Shown piece after piece: positions 35,266-47,148 of a stretch of DNA of 64,000 nt (the stretch's first letter is position 1; every line of letters starts with the position of its first letter). Source of the stretch: Cavia porcellus (lineage: Eukaryota > Chordata > Mammalia > Rodentia > Caviidae); NCBI RefSeq assembly GCF_034190915.1, contig NW_026947502.1, positions 8,215,785-8,279,784 on the forward strand, written 5' to 3'. Under the pieces are notes generated by a model. That model searched no databases, had not been told where the DNA came from, and saw only the letters and a list, made by a program, of their open reading frames with translations. The position numbers were made by a program, and so were the translations under genes.

Positions 35266-35429
35266 AGACAAGACGAGACAGGCAGAAGGCTGCATGTAAA
35301 GATACACGACCAAAGGCTTGCTCAGCAAGGTAACTTTGGAGATGCTGAGCCCACTAGGAGGCCAGGACCAGTGGGAAGCATTTATGGCGTGGAGTGGTTC
35401 CTGAAAGGAGTCTGTGAGACTTCCACACT

Positions 35430-35650
35430 GTGAGGCCCGTGCCCTCTTTGCTCCCGGGGCCCTTGGGCAAGCTGTTTGCTCTGTCACGTGCTCCCACCAT
35501 GATGCACTGCTCTCCTAAGAGACTCCAAGCAACGGGGCCACTTGATCACTGACTGGACGCTCTGAAACCATAAGCCAAAATGAATGTTATCTTTTTCTAA
35601 GTAAATCATTCCAAGTATTTCTTTATAGTGACAGAGAGCTGATGAATATG
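35430..35650 (+). mobile_element. MaLR-type LTR, 3' part
   Basis: 'ctcccaccatgatgcactgc', 'ccaagcaacggggccacttg', 'ctgaaaccataagccaaaat' and 'tttctttatagtgacagaga' match MaLR LTR 3' ends ('ggactgaaac ... gagccaaaataaat ... tgtcacag'). Confidence 0.75.
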
Positions 35651-35814
35651 ACCTCTTCTTCTATTTTGCTGAGATGAAATGCTACCTCCTTACTCCCATA
35701 TATTTTTCCACTGAGTGTGAAGATTTGGAAAAATCAAAACAAAATGGTAGGAATACTGTAGAAGAGAGAGTTAAAGTAATAACTTGAGAGGAAAAAAAAT
35801 CATAAAAATGTTAA

Positions 35815-35996
35815 GTACCAAATGTTCTGGCATATGCCTATAATTCCAGATACTGGGAGTTTAAACAGGAGGATTCTAGGCTGAGCAAGGCAGTTTAATG
35901 AGAACCTGTCTCAAAGCAACATTTAAAAAGGGCTGTGGTCAATGGTAAGGCACTTGCTCAGCATCTACAAAGCTATGAATTCAATTTCCACAATCA

Positions 35997-36050
<54 letters not shown>
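35815..36050 (+). mobile_element. dimeric B1-ID SINE with (CA)n tail
   Basis: Left half B1-like ('ggcatatgcctataattcca', 'agatactgggagtttaaaca'), right half ID-like from about 35931 ('ggctgtggtcaatggtaagg', 'tgaattcaatttcc'). It ends in a pure (CA)n run at about 35995-36050. Confidence 0.85.
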
Positions 36051-36052
<2 letters not shown>

Positions 36053-37255
36053 GGTGTGATGGCTTAAAGCAAATGAATTTCAATGTGATAATTTGGAAGC
36101 TCTGATTAAATTTTAATTAGACTGTCCCAGGGCAGGCAGATTCTCCTAGCACCTTAGGTGACAGGAATGGCTTTATTGACCTTGCCTATATGCAAGTGGG
36201 TTTGAAGAGATTCCTGAGTCCTACGGCACTGGGTTAGCACCCCACTCTTTGAGAAGATCCACTGTGAATACCACACAGCCCAAGGGCAACAGATAAAAAT
36301 CAGAACTCTGGGCTCTCAGTCCACTGCTCTTTCCACAGGGGACTCTGGAGACCACCATCTGTCCTCAGAGCATCCTGTCTGCTAGTCATTCCTAACTTGC
36401 AAAAGCAGGTCTAACTGCAGACAACAGCTGTTAGCAAATTCCTTTCTGAAAGCCCTGATGATAGTTCTATTACGAGTGATCATAACACATTAGCTACAAT
36501 CAAATTCTGAATCTTCTTAAGAACTGTCATTCTCCCCAAATATTGATGGAGGCTAGGTTCCTGCTAAGAAATGCAAGTGAAATTCAAACACATCATTGCT
36601 TCCTGGCAGGCAGTAAAGGCCGTAATAAATTAAGATGAGCTCAGTCCCAACAGATGATTACAGACACCAATATAAATGTAAATAGGCTCCTCATTCTAAA
36701 TGTGCTAAATGTTATCTCTGTTAATGGACACAGGCTGTGGTTTGCTAGAGACCCAGGCATAGCACTAAATATACATAGAGGCATAGGCTTTAAAATGCGT
36801 GACACCAAATTGAGTCCTATATGGCGTTTACACTGACTATGCTATAAAAAACACTTAAATGTTTTTTATACTGACTATGTAAAAATGCGTGGTAGATTGT
36901 ATCCAGTTAGGAAAAAACAAATACATTCTACTCTAAAATACAAAACAAAGCAAAACAAAAACAAGTCTGTTTAGATGTAAATTTATATACTACTAATTGT
37001 ATTAGTTCTTGGAAAAGAATAGTTAACACTCATATGATTAGATCAATTTTATTTGTCTTTTTTTAGTAATCTAACATCTCTTTTGAAGGTAACAACATGC
37101 AATATTGTAGCCATTGTCAAATTCCTAGCATCTTGTTTGGTAAACCTATACTGTTATTGTTTGGATTTGTTGTTGTTGTTTGTCTCTTTTGCTTTTTGTT
37201 TTTCTTTTCTGTCTTTTTTTCTCTTAAATAAATAAAAAACAATAAATCTCAGGGT
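36051..37255. other. unassigned DNA with a structured motif at 36791-36891
   Basis: AT-rich in the second half, including T-rich sequence at 37160-37235. It contains a small hairpin between direct repeats (see findings). No gene or repeat family recognised. Confidence 0.5.
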
Positions 37256-37439
37256 TAGATAATACTAGAAAGTCTGTGTCCTTACCCAGGAAGCAGAAGC
37301 AAAATCAGGAATATGTACCCAGCATCATGGCTGGACTTGAGGATGTCATTTATTACCCTTTTACCTCTGTGTTATTTATCTACCCAGCCACGTGTATATT
37401 CTTTAATGAAAGAGTTGCTGGCTCAGACTGAACACTGTA

Positions 37440-37882
37440 ACCAGAAAAGGCTGCAGCTAAACTCCTCCCCCCCCCCGCCCCCTACGGACTTGATTGTAAC
37501 CCTATATCCCCATCCTTAAGAACCTGTGGGCCAATGAGATACCTGTGCATCTCTAATGGCCTTAGGGCGCTGTCCTAAGCTTAGGCTATTTAGATTCCCC
37601 CATGCCACGTGTCCGAGAGAGTTCGCCAGAGAGAGAGTTCGCCAGAGAGAGATCGCCGGATTCCAGCAGCCAGCGCGCCAGTCTCCTCTCCCTGTGTTCC
37701 CGGAGAGACCACCGGCCCCGGGTGCAGCAGAGATGCTGCGCCCTGGGGCCGGCGGCGGGGGGCCCCCTCCCCGCATTCCCGGAATAAAGTCACCGCTGCC
37801 CACTACTTTCACGGCCATCCACTCCGCTCCATTCCTCCCACTGACTTCTTCCTCTCTCATCCCATCCTCCCCCTTCTCTCAG
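37440..37882 (+). mobile_element. CpG-rich probable solo LTR of an endogenous retrovirus
   Basis: A CCAAT motif ('gggccaatgag', about 37529), a TATA-like 'ctatttag' about 37586, a very CpG-rich transcribed part, AATAAA at about 37783 and a pyrimidine-rich U5-like end near 37882 suggest an LTR. Three tandem units of about 16 bp ending in tcgcc lie at 37613-37658. No viral coding sequence adjoins. Termini and target duplication are unresolved, and the 5' edge could lie further left (to about 37280). Confidence 0.62.
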
Positions 37883-38880
37883 ACCTAACATTTAACACAT
37901 AAAATATTTACATGAAAAAAGTAAAAAATAAAAAAAAAGTATACATACAACAAAGGAAAAGTGATTTTTAAAAAGCTACTTATATGTGTAACTGCTTTTT
38001 CTCTCTGGATTGGGCCTAAATTGTGCATAACGCCTAAGAAGCAGAGAGTGATGAAAGTATTCTACCAGGCTAGGAGGATTCAAGTATCCTAAGGGAGATC
38101 CAAAATCAAGAGCAAGGGCCAGGGAAACTGAAATGATTATTACTTTTATGGACCCCTCTCTGCTGACAAGTTGTCAAATAGAAAATTTAGAGGCATAATA
38201 TCTTTCTAAACCAAAGCATCTTCTGAACAACTATGATAATTTCATTCAATACAACTTCATCAGACTTACCTTCTAATGCTCTGACCCCAACACAACTTAA
38301 GCAAAGGCTTTGGGACCTGGGACCTGCACACTGAACATACCCAACCCTTTTTATGTCTTCACAGGGGTAAGTCACGTAGGCTGGGCTTGAACTTGCAATC
38401 CATCTCCACGCCAGAATTGCAGGAAGTGACCCCACATTTAGCTGGGAAAGCTTTAAGATGCATCCCTCGGACTGGCAGTTGAACAATCTCCAAACATGTA
38501 TATCTGCCCCTCTAGCTTTCCCCTTCAGACCGAGCCTCTCTGATCTTGTACCATCCCATTATCTATACCCCGGACTTTTCCAGACGGATCAGTGGGCTGC
38601 ATTAGTAACCAGACACCTTTAATCCTAGCATCACACAGCCTAGATCCAGCCCCCTGTGAAAAGCCCACCCTAGGACCAGGTGAGACTTTGAGGGAACCTC
38701 TGGACACAAACCAGAGCACATTGGCCTGCAGGGCTTTCTCCCAGGCTTTGTTCCCTGGCACCACTATGCTCCACTCTGTGTCTCTGTATGTTGAAGGCTG
38801 ACCTTTTCCTTGAAATCATGAGCTCTGTATTCTCCAATGCTTCCAATATCTTCTAGCAACACAAACTATTTTCAGGCAAT
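37883..38880. other. unassigned DNA
   Basis: No recognised repeat or gene. Opposing frames at 38525-38801 overlap. Confidence 0.5.
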
Positions 38881-38887
38881 TTGCTCA

Positions 38888-39030
38888 GCTCCCTGTTTTC
38901 TAATTTATTCATATATGAAAATGCATAATAAGAGTCTCTATTTCATGATGATAAGGTGATTACTGAGGACATAAGATAGGTAAAACTCTTGATGCATGGC
39001 ACGGTACACCGTGAACATTTAAAAGGGTTA
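38888..39030 (+). repeat. MIR-like SINE, 3' half
   Basis: 'tctaatttattcatatatga', 'aaaatgcataataagagt', 'gatgatgataaggtgatt'-like sequence and 'gatgcatggcacggtacacc' parallel the MIR 3' half. Confidence 0.52.
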
Positions 39031-39710
39031 GTTGTAGGGGTTCTGGCCATATCATTGCTGTCATTTTTACTGATCTTTTATTAGTATAGCTACTTTTGTG
39101 TTCTGTCCCTGAAATTTATGCTTCTTTTATAGGTTTGATATACCAACTGCCTCTGGTTACAGCTGTAAGGCTTTCATTAAATCATGAGCTTTGGGTGTAA
39201 GGGGCACACATCCATTTCTTCCTGTGGTGTTGCCCAGTGGCAGGCATAGCATGGCAAGGGCTTGATGAATGACTGATCAATCTTAGTGTGCACATAATAT
39301 GCAGCTTATAGTCAAAAAAGACGCTGATGACAATGTTAGTCCTAAGAAGAAGACAATGGTTCACAGACTAAATTGACTCTGACAGGAGAATCTATTTTCA
39401 TCAATACTGAAAAATTTAATATACAAGGTTAATGAGGAAATATACAACCATGTTTGGTGGTGTGTATGTGTGTTTGTTTCCTCTTTCTGTCTTAGTTATT
39501 TTTCTTGTCTTTAGATTCCCTGTTTTGTGTCAAAGTGTCAGTGAGGACAAGGGTATCATTTTGGTCTGGGAAGTGAAAGAAGAGATAGGATGGTACACAG
39601 AACACTGCTGAGGATACACAGAATAAAAAGCTTCCATCCTCTAATGCTGAAAACATCATTTGCTGCCCCTTACCATCAGCAGTAAAGGTCAGAAGCCTTC
39701 GAAGGACATA
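39031..39710. other. unassigned DNA
   Basis: Nothing recognised. Confidence 0.5.
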
Positions 39711-39714
39711 GCCT

Positions 39715-39870
39715 TTGGCCCTCCTAATCTGACACTAGGAATTTACCCAAAGGAAATCATCATACATGTGAACAAGGAAGATTTTTCAACCTGGAAATAA
39801 GTCAAGTCTTTAAAATTAGGTGATGAGCTATATAATTTAAGGCCATACATATGTTATAATCCCCCTTATT
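39715..39870 (+). mobile_element. L1M-like fragment
   Basis: 'gacactaggaatttacccaa', 'aggaaatcatcatacatgtg' and 'aacaaggaagatttt' match an old L1 late region ('ggaatttatcctaaggaaat'). Confidence 0.52.
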
Positions 39871-41165
39871 TGCTGGATTGATTTTTTCTATGTAATTCTT
39901 CTGTACAAGACTTCACAGGAACTCCCACACGGCTATAGGACAGTGGCAAAAGTTGCCCTAGCTTTCTTATTAAAGGAACATTATATACACAATTAATTCA
40001 ACAGTTGAGAAAAAATACAAGACCACGGTTAAGATGGTTGGCCTGGTGCCCAGGCTTCTTAAGAAAGCTGTATTGAACAGACTTTATTAGGAACAACTAG
40101 GTGTCTCCCAGGGGCAGCCATTTGTAATAGCAACACAGTTTTTTTTTTCCTTTTAAGAAAATCCCAGTGGTCATGATAGTTGCTATCTAATCTCAGCATC
40201 CTCTTCTAATACTCATGTTGATTAAGTGGAAATCTCCAACCGATAGCTAGCATTTTGATGCTTCCAGACATCTCACAACAAAATGTCTAAATATATTACA
40301 CTTGAGAAATCACTGTGAACTCCTAAGGGTTCTGGAAGAGAATAGGAAATGAATTTCTGCAGTCAGACATGTGTAGCTTTGTCAGTTACTCTTTTTTGGA
40401 AAAATTCCTTAATATCTCAACTATAACATTACAAGAGTGGTACTGAGTTTTTCTGGATTCATGCAAACATTAATCACATTCATGTTTCTGGTTGCATTCC
40501 CTGACACACAATTGTTCTGTTTCCTCTCTCTCTTCCTCCATTACACTCAGAGATATTACCACCCACGTGTAGGAATATTTATAGTCATTTAGAAATTTTA
40601 GAAAAAAGAAAGGCCACAATGGTGTTCCAGAGCAGGATAACAACTACAAGTGCTCCACAATGGAATTCTTGTACACTGTCATCAGCATCATCTTTATCAT
40701 GACTAGTTCACCAGGTGCCACCTCACCTGTACCCCTTTGGGCCTAAGCATTCCATCTCCTAGCACCTTGCCTGTTTGGATGAGATTCTCTCCAGGATTTG
40801 GGACCTATTCTGCTCACCTGCCTAGCAAACCAAGTCTGCAAATCGGATGAACATCTTCAGAAAGAACCTTCAAACAATCACTGATGGGATTGACAGACAC
40901 CAGCAGTTCTTCAATTTTGTGGACATTGAATCATTTGGAGGAGGCTCGATCAATCATTGATGTTGAATTTACTCTCAGAGGTTTCATCCAGAAAGTCTGG
41001 GGCATGCATGGACAATTTTCATTTCTAATAACTTTGCAAGCACTGCAGGGACATGTGTTCCCTGCCAACCTCACTCTTCCGTGGTACCTGAGCTGCTCTG
41101 GCAGGATTTGGATACTCAGGCTCCCACAGTGGAGCTCTGCAGGCTGGGTTGGTTCATTTGTGTTA
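39871..41165. other. unassigned DNA
   Basis: A 104-codon plus frame (40884-41198) overlaps an 85-codon minus frame and has no known domain. No repeat recognised. Confidence 0.48.
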
Positions 41166-41279
41166 ATCTTTCCACAGTTCCAGAACACAGAAATCTAAGA
41201 CAAGGTATTGGAGGCCACTCTCTGTCCTTGGCTTACCGATGCCCACCTTCTTGCTGTCTTTGCCTGGCCTCTGTCCCAT

Positions 41280-41475
41280 ATAGGTGAGTGCCTGGTGTCT
41301 CTCCTGTGTCCAAATGTCCTCCTCTTGTAAGGTCACTACTGAACTGGATTATAGATCACTCTCACACATTTGATGTGAGTCACATCTTTAAAGGCCCTAT
41401 CTTTCAACAACATTGCAATGACGATTAAGACTCCTACATGTGAATTTTTTGGGTGTAAGTTAGTCCACAAAGTTG
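41280..41475 (-). mobile_element. MLT1-like LTR fragment
   Basis: 'gagtcacatctttaaaggcc', 'cctatctttcaacaacattg' and 'gtgaattttttgggtgtaag' follow the antisense 5' end of MLT1-type LTRs ('accctatctccaaataaggt ... gaattttgggggg'). Confidence 0.65.
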
Positions 41476-41693
41476 GCTTTCAAAGTTCTCTTCAATTAGG
41501 TTGCAGGCATGTACTGTGGTAACCTGTCTGTGTACCTTTGGTCTGGTACCCTTCTGTCTCAGTTACTCATTCCTGTGCTGGTTCCTAAATAAACCAAATG
41601 TCTTCAACTCTTTGTCTTAGGGTAACCTTCTATGATATCCCAAACTAAGATAATAAGCGTTTCTCTGTCAAGACCTTGCTTTATAAAGAACAC

Positions 41694-41755
41694 ATTGTGT
41701 ATAAAGAAATATACACAATTCTGTATATTAGCTTATGTAGCTAATATACAGAATT
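41694..41755. repeat. two adjoining perfect hairpins
   Basis: Hairpin A: arms 41694-41703 and 41710-41719 (10 bp), loop of 6. Hairpin B: arms 41717-41733 and 41739-41755 (17 bp, aattctgtatattagct and its exact complement), loop tatgt. They overlap by three bases. Confidence 0.95.
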
Positions 41756-42729
41756 AGAAGTCAAAGTATAAATTGCAATTCTAGCTTTGTCTACTTCTAA
41801 CTTGTGTAGTTCTAACTGCCAGCTCACCACGTAATCTTGGAATTCTGGTGACTGAAGCCCTGTTAGGTTCAATTTCATCAAATATCAAGTGGATATATCA
41901 ATCTCAGCCTTGGAAAATTCTGCAAACACTGTGAAGATGTGTATCACTAGATTATAGCAACAGAACAGTAATTTAGTTGATAAGCAAGTCTTTACTAGAA
42001 GATTATTAGGTAATTTACAGAATTGAGAACTGAAAAAAAGAAAAATTTTTAATGTAAGCAGACACTATTTGACTTTTCCTCATAGGAATGATGCAATGCA
42101 GCTGAAGATCAGAGAAATAGAATCTGAACCACAAATTCTACAAGAGAAACCACTCAAGTGTGTCAATAAATTGAGTATATTCACATAGAGTCTGATGACT
42201 ATATATAATCATATGATATAGTGGCTAACTTAATAAAGATTATCATCTGTCAAGCTAGGAGGATTCTCACTCCTGAGTGTGTGCCTTAGGTAATGTAACA
42301 ATGGCTTTCCTTTTCCGGAAAGCTTCTGATAAAATGAGAGAACCAAAGGAAAACAAAGTACTATCCACTACCATTTTTGGTCCCATGTTCTTGAAGGAAA
42401 GCAAGATGATAGTTATGTCACATCTGGTTACCATGGTGCAAACTGCCACAACACAAATTTTATATCCACTACCTACCTAATGAATGACCTCTCAATGGAT
42501 CATCCTAAAACCACTACGTTCAAGTTGTACAGTGATGTAAGCGTGTCTGAATACAAAAAGCAAAGCCATAGGACTTTCATTTAACTGTAAAAAAGCAGCA
42601 AAAGACAAAAAACTGAAGGAAGGAATCTGTGGGTAGTACCTTGTGCTCTGTAATTAAAAGGCAGGCCAATTTGATTTACAGACTTTTGGAGACATCACCT
42701 GATAGGGAAGAAGTTACTTCTCACATACA

Positions 42730-42732
<3 letters not shown>
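41756..42732. other. unassigned DNA
   Basis: No recognised repeat, gene or RNA. Confidence 0.5.
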
Positions 42733-42794
<62 letters not shown>

Positions 42795-42811
42795 CTCTCT
42801 CTCTCTCTCTC
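42733..42811. repeat. (CT)n microsatellite
   Basis: About 38 CT units with one T-run interruption near 42791-42795. Confidence 0.97.
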
Positions 42812-42892
42812 GTAGTTAGAAAGAAGGAATGAATATGGTTCCAACTAAACATTTCTACTAAATAATAAAATAAAACCACAAAAGTACTAGTA

Positions 42893-43040
42893 CTTATTTT
42901 TCAGTAGGGTCTGTCCATGCAGTTGCAGGTGGTCTTTAACTCACTACGGAGCCCAGGCTGGCCTCTGACTTACATCAATCCTCTGGCCTCAGCCTTCTCG
43001 GTGATGAGATTATAAGTGCCCCACAATGCTCAGCTATACC
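42893..43040 (-). mobile_element. B1-like SINE
   Basis: Plus-strand view: 'ggtctttaactcactacgga', 'gcccaggctggcctctgact', 'cctctggcctcagccttctc', 'ggtgatgagattataagtgc'. Reverse complement of a B1 monomer. Confidence 0.88.
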
Positions 43041-44390
43041 AGTGTTCTTCAGAGCACATAGAGTCATACGCTGTGGGACACAGGAGTTTATTATTGACAC
43101 CCTGTTTCATATGTACTAATTATTTATTAGTTCCAAGTGACAGCAGAGAAGTCAGAACAGTGAGAATAAGTCAAGTATTAGATTGTGACCTTATCAACCT
43201 CCATGATAAGGAAGTCATCCAAATAAATATTTTTGCATGCTATAATCCTGTGAAACGAGTACTGAGGGGTGTCTGGCATCCCCATGTTTTCTGAAAAGTC
43301 TGTCTTGGCGATCAGGGTACTTAACATGACTAGATGGCGGGTTTGTTGTGTTGCATCTCTGGTTTAGTCATCCCTTTACTGTGGGACCTGCATGTGTCCT
43401 ATTTACTCCCTCTGCCCCCATTTCCCCATCTTTAAAAAGAGTTTTGCAGCTTGAACCCCGTGTTTCACAATCAAAAGCAGAATGAACAATAAGCAGTCCC
43501 GGTGCTGAGTCACGGAGCCCATGTGTCACGATGCCTTCCCGTGGAGCTGAGGCCCGGACGAGGAAGCTCAGACAATTCAAAAGACAGAGAGCAGGAACAG
43601 CAGGTAGGCGCCAGTGTTAAGAAACACCATGGAATCCCATGGATAACACTTTAGCGCTGAGAATCAAATTCTGCCCCTACCATGAAAGTCCATTCAATTT
43701 TTCCATCAAGCTGTAATTGTCCAGGGGGAGGTCTGTGCCATTGGTTGTTACTGAGCAAGTTAGGCTAGAAAAAGGAATTAAAAATGAAGCACAAAGGGAG
43801 GCAAAGCTCTGCCTCTCTACTCACCGCCTTGTTAAATACAGTAATCTTGACAGTGCCTTCATTTGTCAGGCAACTGGAGAAACAATTCTGTCCTCAAAAG
43901 AATGTGTAGGTGAAGGAGGTGGGGAGTTATCTATCAGCCTTTTTAGCATTCTACTGATGCTTTGTCTGAGACTTGTATTTCTATGCCACCAAATCAGATA
44001 AATGTAACAAGTCAATGCCAGCTTAGGAAGACCCGCAGTTGAAGAGTGACAATTTTTAGACGTTCTTCCTCATGACAGAACTATGATTATAGCCTAAGAT
44101 TCACAAATGGAAAAACAATGGACCCCAAGAGAAAATCCAAAGAACCAGAAGAAACTTCCTAAAAACAACTTACTGCTAGGACGAAATAAGATTTGGGGTT
44201 GGAAGAGGAAGATCGATTTGAAAAGTTTCATTTTAATCATTTACCTGCATTTCGGTAGTGCCATGGAAAACTTTGGCATGGACATGAAAAATAAATTTCA
44301 TAATTCTCTATCTGACCAAGACAATAGTAGGGTACAATTGTATCCTTCTGAAAAATACAGACAAGCAAAATATATGAAATGATAGTTTCA
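43041..44390. other. unassigned DNA, possible MIR core near 43385-43445
   Basis: 'cccccatttccccatcttta' after a short 'gtgggacctgcatgtgtcc' run faintly recalls MIR. The rest, including a 94-codon frame at 43717-44001, is unrecognised. Confidence 0.4.
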
Positions 44391-44400
44391 AGATGCTGGA

Positions 44401-44490
44401 TAGGGCTGGGAATATAGCTCAGCAGCATGAGCACCTGCCTAGCATGCACAGTCCTGAGTTTGCTTCCTGGTACAAAAATTTTTAAAAAGA
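44401..44490 (+). mobile_element. ID-family SINE
   Basis: 'gggctgggaatatagctcag' with A-box-like sequence, 'gcacctgcctagcatgcaca', a B-box-like 'gagtttgcttcc' and an A-rich tail. Imperfect duplication agatgctgga/agatggtgaa at 44391-44400 and 44489-44498. Confidence 0.87.
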
Positions 44491-44782
44491 TGGTGAATAT
44501 CAGGCAGAGATACAAACAAATGAAAGATGAATCATTTGATTGTCTCAGGCTACTTTACTGAGAACATTTTCACTGGTTTAGGAACACAGAAGTGAAGAGG
44601 AACTCAGCATACTCTGAGCTGAGAAGGCTTACTGAGAATTTGGAGAAACAAAAGCAACTATTGTTTGTAGGGCTCACAGTCAAAAAAGAGAAGAACAACA
44701 CAAAGAGATCAAGCGTCATTCTCTGAATATTCAGGAAAAACTCCTTCAGCATGTGTATGTTTGTAAACTGCTGAAGGTCACT

Positions 44783-45125
44783 GTGGTAGAGAGCTTTCCA
44801 TTGCTGAGACAAAACAACTGTGATAATCAAATTATACAGGTAAAGGGTAAAGACAACTTGGGCTCAGAGGTTCAGTCCATGGCCAGTCATCCTTATTGCT
44901 TTGTCCTGCACCATTCGTCATGGCAAGAATGTGTGGTAGAGCAAAAGCTGTTTGCTTCAGAGAGAAGAAAAGGGCCCAGTTTCCAATGCCTCCTGCAAGG
45001 AATGCCCTGAAGTATCTAACTTTTGCCTCTAGGCTGCACCTGCCAAAGGTTTCACCAACTCCTAATAGGGCCACAGGTTGACAACTGAGTATTCCAGGGA
45101 CACTGCAGATTCAAACCAGAGCAGC
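44783..45125 (-). mobile_element. MaLR-type LTR
   Basis: Antisense order: 'gtagagagctttccattgct', 'gagacaaaacaactgtgata', 'ggttcagtccatggccagtc', 'ccaactcctaatagggccac' and 'gattcaaaccagagc'. Confidence 0.75.
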
Positions 45126-45895
45126 CAGATATGGTGGGCTGAAGGGATGGGAAGGAATCCTTCTCCTAATGGGCTGGGAATAGAATCGTTGTCTTCTTAC
45201 TGGAAAGAAAATTCCATAGAGTGTTTATGGGGCACTGTCTTAAATGTTAAAGAAAAGTTTGCCTCATTAGTCAGGAATAATCGTCCCTTAATCAGTGCTA
45301 CTTTGAACTCACTTAACAAGCCATAAAATTAAGAACGTCCCTGATAATTTTCAAATAACTGAACTTTATCATAGCAAAATCTAAGAATATTAATATCAAA
45401 AGTTAGAAATACCTGTCACTCAATAAGATAAAGTTGGCAATGTTGACAACATCTAGCATCTAGTCAGGGGTTTTCACACATGGATCACAGGAGAAGTATA
45501 ATCAATAACTAGAGACCAATGTCAAATTATCATAGATAATATATTTAGCAAATAATGATTTTAGAACAGTTGTTATAACTGTATTTTGTAGCATCAAAGA
45601 GTTACTTGGAGACATTTGAATTTCAAAAAAGGCCAAATCAAACTATTAGGAAGAAAAGTACAATGTCTAGATTGAATAAAATACATTGAATGAGATCAGT
45701 GGCTGCTCAGAAATTTGAGCTCGTACAAATATAAATTTGCACAAACAAAATGTGCAGGAAAAATAAGAATAAAAAAACAGAGGGAAGAGAATACCAATGA
45801 GCCATAAAACATATGAGATTACCTAACATATGTAAAAGTGGAATAACCTAGAAGCTGGGGGGAGAGATATAAAGTATTTTAATAAATAATGGCTA
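45126..45895. other. unassigned DNA
   Basis: AT-rich; no recognised feature. Confidence 0.5.
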
Positions 45896-45899
45896 CAAA

Positions 45900-46490
45900 T
45901 TTTTATAGATTTGATAAATACTCTTATCTATAGATCAAAGAAACTCAAGGAAATTCAAGCAGGAGAAATGTGAGAATACTACACAAAGACATATCATCAG
46001 CAAATTACTCAAACCTAGGGACAAAGAGAAAATCTGAAAGGTCACTATAGGGAAACACCAAGCACATCACACTCAAAGCAATAAGCATCTGGGTAACTGC
46101 ATATTTCTTGAAATCAATGCAGACAGGAAGATAATGAAGTAAGATCTTTTTAACACTAAAAAAACCCACCTCAATGTATAGTTCTATTCCACATAGAAAA
46201 TCTTTCACAAAGAAAAACTCAGCAACTACAGGTTTGTACCATAAGTAATATTAAAGAGAGTCATTCAGGCAGCAGAAAAAGTATACCAGATATAAATATA
46301 AATGTATATCAACTAAAAACCAGACATAATGACTGTATGGGTGAATGTGTAAGATTTCTTCAGCTGCTTAAATTTGTGCAAAATGTAAAGCTCTATTAAA
46401 TAAGCAAAGAAATATATTTAAGAAATTACAATACATATAAAGGTAAAATTCATGATCATAAAATCAACAATGATTGAAATGGAAGTATGT
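45900..46490 (+). mobile_element. L1M/HAL1-like fragment, ORF1 region
   Basis: 'gacatatcatcagcaaatta', 'gacaaagagaaaatctgaaa', 'attcaggcagcagaaaaagt' and 'ataccagatataaatataaa' occur in old-L1 order ('cagataaagagaaaatctt ... ttcaggcagaagggaaatgataccagat'). No open frame. Confidence 0.68.
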
Positions 46491-46504
46491 TATAAAATCA
46501 TGAT

Positions 46505-46960
46505 GGTAGACTGTAATGTACATTTTTTTACTACTTTGAGGTATAATTAGCAAGTAACAACTGTATATATTCAAGGGAAATAAAATAGTTTATATAAATA
46601 CACATTGTGAAATGATTACTACAAGGAAGCTAGTTAACATATACCACCCCCAAAGATTTACCTTTTTCTGTGTTTGAGATGAGAATTCTTATGATGTAGA
46701 GAATTTTAAATGTAAAATATATTAACTACAGCCACAGAGCATTACATCAGCTCTCCAGAAATTATGACTTAAATTTTCTGCACGTTGATGAGTATCTCCT
46801 TACTTCCCCATCTCCCGATCCCTAACAGCCTTCCTGCTGTATTATTCAAAGAAGTCTACATTTTAAGAATCTCTGTGTGAAAGCGGGAGCATGCACTATT
46901 TGTCTTTTCTATGTCTGTATTATTTCACTTTTGATAAATTCAGACTGATATGATTATAGA
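46505..46960 (-). mobile_element. L1M 3' UTR fragment
   Basis: Antisense L1MA/MB-type 3' end: 'ctttgaggtataattagcaa', 'acacattgtgaaatgattac', 'gctagttaacatataccacc', 'tatattaactacagccacag'. It faces the preceding plus-strand L1 piece. Confidence 0.78.
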
Positions 46961-47148
46961 CATTTTGAGTCATAATTTGGGGCCATGAGGGCCCCAAAAT
47001 AACCTTAATTGCTTTTTCCTGGATTTGTGTCCCATCACTTAAAATACACAAAATGGTTAGAGTGGCATGTACAGACTTACAGTGAGAACTAGCTGTTTGT
47101 AATGTGCTTGACTCTTTGAGAACAGGTTAAGAGAAACCAGGTGTTTTG
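46961..47148. other. unassigned DNA
   Basis: Short spacer with 'gggccatgagggcccc' near 46980, an imperfect palindrome. Nothing else. Confidence 0.5.

Noticed and set aside
35134..35487. 117-codon minus-strand frame rich in Leu, Ser and Phe
   Set aside because: The hydrophobic run is the translation of the GAAA/GAGAA microsatellite.
37556..37902. Coding exon in the CpG-rich segment
   Set aside because: Open frames exist in all three plus phases and on the minus strand, a by-product of GC-rich composition; LTR-like signals explain it better.
42629..42832. Ser-Leu repeat peptide
   Set aside because: Direct translation of a (CT)n microsatellite.
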